Below, in pieces: positions 57,481 to 64,000 of a stretch of DNA of 64,000 nt. Source of the DNA: Zeugodacus cucurbitae (Eukaryota; Arthropoda; Insecta; Diptera; Tephritidae). Positions within the stretch are counted from its first letter, which is position 1. The number at the start of each line of letters is the position of its first letter. Under the pieces are notes generated by a model. The model was not told the DNA's origin and ran no database searches. It saw only the letters and a list, made by a program, of their open reading frames with translations. A program made the translations under genes and the position numbers. Where the stretch lies: NCBI RefSeq assembly GCF_028554725.1, contig NC_071671.1, positions 67,450,001-67,514,000 on the forward strand, read 5' to 3'.

Positions 57481-60400
57481 ATGCCCACATACCCATAACG
57501 GATGTGCAAAGGCATCAAGACTAAAGATACTTTAATGTGCATATCGTAGATATATTTATAGCTATGCCTGTCAGCATGCTTCTGTGAAGTCCGCATAAGC
57601 ATATTTTCCTATTTATATGTTGTCAAAGGCATACTTATACTACACAATTAAGCTTGTGCGAACACATGTACAAGCAAAACACATTACATTAACACTTTCG
57701 ATTCACTTTGACCACTCGCATGTCAATTGCCTGTGTATTCTCTTGAGTCGCATGCGACAGTATAGTCTGTCACAGCAATTGCAGACAGCAATAAAAATAT
57801 TTACTTTTCGCTCCAAGTTATTTTTCAGTGCAACAACATAAAGAGCATACAAAATTACAATTGTTTTCTGCAAACGAGTGTACATACAAACATTAACGAT
57901 ATTGAAAATATGAAATACTACTTGATTGTACTTTCTTTGACAGTATACAACACACATATGCAGCTGACATAAATGCTTTGGGATATTTGCGGCACACCAG
58001 TGATGCAACAGCCGTCTTACAGCTTAAATTCACTAGCAAGTGAAGTTGCGCAGTGATAGTGAAGTAATGTGATCGTGTAAAGGAGTGAAAGTAGCGAAAG
58101 AATTTGTGTATATAAAAGTAAAGCGATTGTGAAAATATTTCTTTGAGCTGCTGAAGTTGCAAAATATTGCAAATATGCCATTATAATGAAACAAAGTAAT
58201 GAAAGAATCGCTTTATTTGTCACTCTCTGCTTTATATATACTCACAAGCAGATTTTATCTATTAATATTGACATATTTTCCGATTGAAAATCAAATTTTT
58301 TTTTTTTAATTTCTCCTCAGTAGCTATAAAAAATTGTGTTGAGATACATAAATTCTAGCCTAAACTCCATAATAGTATCTAGAGTTGAATTACTGCAAAC
58401 TATACTCCAAAATCAACTATTTAAATTAACAACTAAACTCCTAAACTGCCGCAATTTATATTGTATTGCAGCTCTCAAATACGCAGGTTACTCATACGCC
58501 GCGTCGGTCGTTTGTAATATATACCTTAAAACCCACTTAACTCAATGATTTTAACAAATCAAATTGCCTGATATTATTTCCGTGTGCCACACGTATTTAT
58601 AACTACAGTTACTAGCATATAGAAAACATATGTATATGTATGTGTGTGTGTGTGTATGCGTGTGTGCCACTTGCTGCTGCCACATCTAATCAAATCGAAA
58701 TGATTTTCTCTGGAAACATTGGATATTAATACATACACGCCTGCATATGTCTACTTGCTTGCTTTCCATTACTTATACTATTATTGTTGTTGCTGTTTGT
58801 TGTTCTTGTTAGCATTGTTGTAAGCCTGATGCGCCACTATTCATCAATATTTCAATCAATCACTCAGCACATGGCAAACAAACAAGTCAGTAGGAGTAGC
58901 CAAGCACAAGCTGCAAGAATAACGCTATATGCTTTACTATAAAGCGCACTTACGCAAGCGTGTGTTTGAATGTATGTGTGTGCGTGCGGTTTAGTAATGG
59001 AAACGTTTGAATTGTCATCACGTATACGCATGGCACTTGTTGTAGTTATAATGTTAAGCATATGCAGTTGTATCTGAAAGTGTGCTGTAAGACTCAGCTT
59101 ATGTTTTTCAAGCTTGTAGGTGTGCTTAGCGTTAGTCGTAAGTATATATAGACATTAGGTTGGTACTGAAGGACAAGAAAATTTTTATGTTTACATATTT
59201 CGACTTTTTTGAGCACCATCCTAATGCCAATGGTACTTGTAATTACACACATTACTCAGCTAAATGCTGCTAAAGGCTGAGACAATCTCACAGCGCTTAC
59301 CTAGAATCCCCGCTGCTACCAATATACATGCCTAAACGCTTAAGTGGCTTTTTTGTAGCCTAACTAAATTTTTTTCGAAGCTTCTTTTTTGTCGGAAGCT
59401 CTTTTTTCGAAGCTTCTTATTTTCGTAGGCTTCTAGTTTCGCTTAGTAATGCTCAACTTTTTTCCACTCCACACTTGCTTTAATGCTACTTCCGATTTTG
59501 GGTTTGCATGCGAAATTTCTTTCAACGCAAGCAATCAGTGCGGCCATTAGCAGGTGGCTTGTTGTTACTCGTTTTTATTGTTGTTGTGGCACGACTACCT
59601 TCTCCGCACAACACAACAATGCCTCAACGTGGCTTACGACATGGAATTGTATTACTTATTGTGCAGTGATTTCCTATTTTTTTCTTGCTTTTATAAACAA
59701 CATAGAATTGTCTTTTACTACCACCCGCTTGGCCGTCCGTCCGTCCGTTGGTCCAACCACCGTTTAGGCCACCTTACAAGCTTTGTACAATTCACTCGTT
59801 TGGGATTTATAATTGATTTATTTTGCGGTTTTCTTTTTGCCAACAAATTTCAATTTCCACAATACAAGCACTTGAGTGGAGCACTCGGTTGCTGTGGTAG
59901 TGCAACAGACACACAGACAGCACAGCACACACGTGAAACCTAAAACACACAAACATGAAAATATCAAATGAGTGCTCGTTAACTTTTTTTCGAACTTTTT
60001 CCACCTAACCGAAAGTAGGTTATATCCTCAAGCAAATCTGTATCTGCCACAGACACACATATGCATTTCATTTGTGTGTATGTTTGTGTTGTTGTTGTTG
60101 CATTCGTGTGTTTGAAGAAACAAATCCGGCCACAAAATAATTTGGAAGTATTAAAAGTGAATTGCAATCGGAAGTGGATATTGGCTTCAATGAATAAGTA
60201 ATCTGTGACGCAAGCACATATGTCTGTGTGTGTGTGTGTGCGAAAGACATAAGAGAAGATGAGTTGAACGAGCGCAGTTTGATTGAGCGGCATCTTTGTG
60301 GTTAGAATCCACTTTGGCAGTGCATGAGTATGCATTGATGTCATATTAATGTGAAGGAAGAGTAAAGACGATGGCTAAAGTGATCTAATAGACATTTTCG

Positions 60401-60779
60401 AAATTGAACTGTGACTGAAACTTCTACGAGAGCATACTGCTGTCTGAAAAATTGTCTAAAGATTAAGGAACAGAGTAATATCTGAAATGTTATAACTATT
60501 TTACCTTCTCTAGATCGATATTAAGGTTGTGACTTTGGACGAACAACACTTGATTTTGCTGTAGTTCTAAAGGAAATGAAAATATTGAGAATGTTTATTT
60601 AGACTTCTAGGTTTATTAGAAAATATAGAGCTGATAACAGTGGAATATGTTTTTGAATTCAAAAAAAAAAAATATTATTGGTCTAAGATTTGTACAAAAA
60701 TTCTATAAAATATCTACTAGCTTGAGTACAAATTGAGATATCTCGATGAAGCTTTGTAGCCACTAAGTGACGTTGAACG
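57481..60779. other. no gene recognised
   Basis: AT-rich and CA/TG-rich sequence with (TG)n tracts at 58641-58653 and 60225-60240 and a 32 bp tandem pair at 59369-59432. Open frames at 59483-59943 have low complexity and no domain. Confidence 0.5.
59369..59432 (+). repeat. two 32 bp tandem units with GAAGCTTC palindromes
   Basis: TTTTTTCGAAGCTTCTT recurs at exactly 32 bases. Each unit contains GAAGCTTC (59377-59384 and 59409-59416), an inverted GAAnnTTC pair like half of a heat-shock element. Confidence 0.6.
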
Positions 60780-62125
60780 AAAGTAAATTCCATCTTATTC
60801 GTCCACTTTACAATATACCAATAGCCCATAAAACATAATTGTCCGAATTCGACTATAACTTTTCAAGACCTCAGATATCGGACATGAGGATTTCAGTGCC
60901 TATGGATAATTTTTTACTAAAAATATCGGTAGATCTCACATATTAGGTTGGCGAATATCTCCCTTTCGCATTTTTGTCTTTTGAATTTCGCGATTATGTA
61001 TAAAGCGCTACAGAGCTCGTATCTGGCGATACTAAACATCTTTGAAAGGTCTTGACATAACCTACAAAACGACGATATGCATGATTAGTTTGGATATTGC
61101 GTTCAACAGTAATAGACTAACGCCTTCGTTAAAGGCAAATCCGCTAGAGAAACGTTTCGTGAGGTTAATGGTGTTGGTACTCTGTCACTTCGGATTGCGG
61201 TGGAATGGTTTCGACGATTTAGAGCGGGTGAAAACGACACGATAGATAAGCCTGCCGGCGGAAGACCTGTGACAACGAATACCGATCAAATCATGGAAAA
61301 CATCGAGTTAAACCGGCATTAGACATCTCGTGACATCGCCTAGGAGATGTTAGTTAGTCACCAAACCATTTTAAACCATCTGCAGAAGGCTGGATACACA
61401 AAAAAGCTTGAAGTTTGGATGCCGCATGATTTGACGCAAAAAAAACCTTCTGGACCGAATCAACGTCTGCGATATGCTGCTGAAACGGAACGAACTCGAA
61501 CCATTTTTGTAGCGGATAGTGACTGGCGACAAAAAATGAATCACATACGACAATATCAAGCGAAAACGGTCATGGTCGAAGGCCGGTGAATCGTCCCAAA
61601 CAGTGGCCAAGCCGAGATTGTCGGCCAAGAAGGTTTTGCTGTGTGTTTGGTGGGATTGGAAGGGAATCATCCACTATGAGCTGCTCCCAGACTCTTAATT
61701 CTACCATCTACTGCGAACAACTGGACCGTTTGAACCAGGCGATCGACCAGAAACGTCCAGAATTGCCCAACAGGAAGGATGTAGTGTTCCACCAAGCCAA
61801 CGCCAGACCACACACTTCGTTATGAGCCAAAAATGGGTAAAATCTGTTCATTACTTCCCTGTTAAAGATAAGAACTTCTTGCGCCTTATACCGTATGGGT
61901 TAATATGTGAGATATAATATCAAAATTAAGATATTGGATCTGCATTATATCTAGTGGAGAGTATTATCTCAGCCCTTATGTATTATATATAACGATTTTG
62001 GTTATTTTAGTGGACTTTATGCCGAGAATAAAGGTCAAATTGTTTGTTATCTTACTAAAATTAAATCATTAAATTTCGAGAGTACAAATTGTTCAATTAC
62101 AACCGAACGTAGCACTTCCTTACTT
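60780..62125 (-). mobile_element. TIR-bearing dispersed repeat, copy A3, reversed, with nested mariner
   Basis: At 60880-60935 the sequence is the reverse of A1/A2 phrases (CTCAGATATCGGACATGAGG, AAAAATATCGGTAGATCTC). The terminal part 62074-62125 is a decayed reverse complement of the A1 left TIR (TTCGAGAGTACAAATTGTTC, then CCGAACGTAGCACTTCCTTA). A mariner interrupts it. Confidence 0.6.
60943..61903 (+). mobile_element. degenerate mariner (irritans-like) nested in A3
   Basis: It starts after TA with TTAGGTTGGCGAATATCTCC. The translated remnants run in order: HTH part (RIAVEWFRRFRAGENDTIDK, GGRPVTT), VSHQTILNHLQKAGYTKKLE, VWMPHDLTQ, LCVWWDWKGIIHYELLP, YCEQLDRLNQAID, and FHQANARPHTS, in which Ala replaces the expected second catalytic Asp (HxDNARPHTS). 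Stops and frameshifts interrupt it, and the region after ARPHTS with the third Asp is deleted. The right end near 61903 is poorly defined. Confidence 0.75.
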
Positions 62126-64000
62126 TTTAAACATCAACTTGCCATCTAGTGATAGACAAATCGACCACTTTTTATAAGGTGGTTATTTGAGAGCATAAAA
62201 AATTAAACAAAAAAAACAAACATGAAATATAAAAACATGAATATTTTTAGTCATTGAAATTAAAAATTTTTATGTTTTATCTTTTACATTCTTAAAAAAT
62301 GTTAAAATCCGCATTTTACGTATTCAACGAAACCCTAAAGCAAATAAACCATTGCTGGCAATTTGAAAATAATATTATTAAAAAAAAACTCAAAAAAAAC
62401 TGTTGACAAAACACCTTCTGCATTAAAAATAACTGCAATTGTTCCACAATTATGCGAATCACACGGTTTTGCGGCACGTAATGCACTTATTACGTTCATT
62501 TTTAATGCAAATATGCGAAAAAGCGGCTATTGACCTTTTTTGTAATTACTCAAAAAATAACAGATAAATGAATGTTACATGAAAAAATTACACAAACAAT
62601 ATTAATTTAATATGCTATAACAATATATACTCTCGCGTTCTCACTCCTGCACTCTCTCTCTCTTTCATTACATTTGTGTACCTTTAGATAAATAATCATT
62701 TATCTTTTTTCACGCTTTTGCATAACTAACGGCCTGCTTATGTTCAGTCCGCTGGGCATTTGCATGATTTATGCATCGTACGTATGTAAAGTGATGACTC
62801 TAAAAAGCTGTGTTGCATGACAAAAATTAATGCTCGTCAATAACTTGTTGAAACGGTAAAATTTAGCGCCGCAGCCATTGTTATTATTATTATTTTATTT
62901 TTATTTTTGTAAGGTTATATTATTATATGGAAAGCACATTTTTTGTTTGTTTTGTTATGCAAATCATCATGTTTTCGTTTTTGTAACTCGCATTCACCGC
63001 TTTTTGTCCATTTTCATTTTAGAGTGAAAATATTTGTCAAACTAATGGAAATGCATGTTAAAACAATTAAAATTCAGCTGGTTCATTAAATTGCAGATTT
63101 GCCTGTTTGTGGCAGCAAAAAATTGCAATAACAACAATAACATAATTTAGAGGTGGCTTAAATTGTGTTTGAACAAGCTCGCAGGCGTGTTTTTGTTATG
63201 GCAGCTGACTGGCTAAATTAAAATATTATGCCGGTGGTAATTTCAGAATTAAATAGATTTAAAATTTTATACGAAAAAGAAGCTTAAATATCGGGAGCGC
63301 AATTCTAGACACACTTGAAACAGAAAATTAGAATCAGTTATGTGAATTCAAGAGAGTTAGCCACAGTGATAAATGAAAATATCAGAGAGGTGAGAAGAGA
63401 TATCAGTCGAGATTCGAAGCTTAAATTAAATTCATTAAAGAACTACGATACCACTCTTTTCTATAAATGAAGCCCACATCTGTTCGTTTCACTAAGTACT
63501 TAAACCAGAACTTACATGATTTCGTGAAGGAGAAACAACACAGAGAAAGAGAGTGCGCGAGAATGTGTGAGAGAGAGAGAGAAGTAACTCAGATGTTTTA
63601 AAATACCTTTGAATATAAGGTAATAATTTTTTTCCTATTTGATAAAGCAAGAAATTTTCAGAGGCACCCTGTATTTAAACAAATGGTAAGAAGTTTATGA
63701 TTCTGAAAGCCTAAGGCAGTTAAGCATTCGCATTATGTGTACCTCTTTCTCGACGATGTTGAATCATGTAATAACTCAAAGCAAATCGTGAAATTAGAAT
63801 GCCAAAAGCCCTGAAATAACAAAGCGTATATCAAATATTTCTGGTAAGTTACGAACTAGACACGACCCGAAATCGATTCTTCTGATTTATCAAACTATCA
63901 TTCTATTCAAAAATCATCAAAATGGCAAACTTTTAAATTTCTGACATTATTCTGTGGCATAAGACTGATAAGAAGAAAAAAGACAGGAAAGCCCAATATT
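62126..64000. other. no gene recognised
   Basis: AT-rich, with a (CT)n stretch near 62650 and a (GA)n tract at 63569-63583. No supportable gene. Confidence 0.5.

Overview
This 64 kb window looks like a brachyceran fly, most likely a tephritid fruit fly. The reasons are AT-rich DNA full of CAACAA and (CA)n tracts, several mariner remnants, RTE-, R1- and jockey-type retrotransposon pieces, and a dispersed repeat whose ends read TTTTATACTCTCGCAA, which I associate with Bactrocera-like genomes. The taxon is an inference. No tRNA, rRNA or CRISPR array was found, and most of the window is intergenic or intronic.

The part with real gene content is 31.9-48.4 kb. It holds a same-strand tandem cluster of five intronless reading frames, here called B1 to B5 (31957-32970, 37279-38229, 39342-40592, 43448-44183, 46823-48322). 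B2, B3 and B5 carry a C-terminal BEN domain of the Insensitive/Elba type, a DNA-binding domain of insulator and repressor proteins. B1 carries a diverged version. B4 has lost its BEN domain through an internal deletion. B2-B5 also share an N-terminal domain of about 75 residues that I do not recognise, and a basic motif around DPRKRVLREMNREA. B3, B4 and B5 share a promoter layout: two TAGteam-type heptamers (CAGGTAG, CAGGTAA or TAGGTAG on the minus strand), a TATA element and a TCA(T/G)AGTG initiator. TAGteam sites bind the pioneer factor Zelda in Drosophila, and early zygotic genes are typically short and intronless, so the cluster may be an expanding set of early-embryonic BEN factors. In B2 the motifs and the ancestral start codon are gone although its frame is open.

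Left part (0-31 kb): a 5'-truncated RTE-type LINE (2798-4306) lies exactly between two 471 bp direct repeats that differ at about four positions. A TIR-bearing repeat (7781-9885) contains a second RTE piece with a 14 bp target duplication. An internally deleted mariner with an open helix-turn-helix frame is at 12541-13235. A second mariner type is at 18326-18978. Further LINE pieces lie at 20.5, 21.4, 23.1-24.05, 28.0 and 30.7 kb.

Right part (48.4-64 kb): a GC-richer stretch ending in a strong splice donor (49080-49932) may be a first exon. It is followed by long sequence without recognisable genes, two more mariner derivatives (55904-56350 and 56583-57308), and a reverse-oriented TIR repeat (about 60780-62125) with a mariner nested in it.
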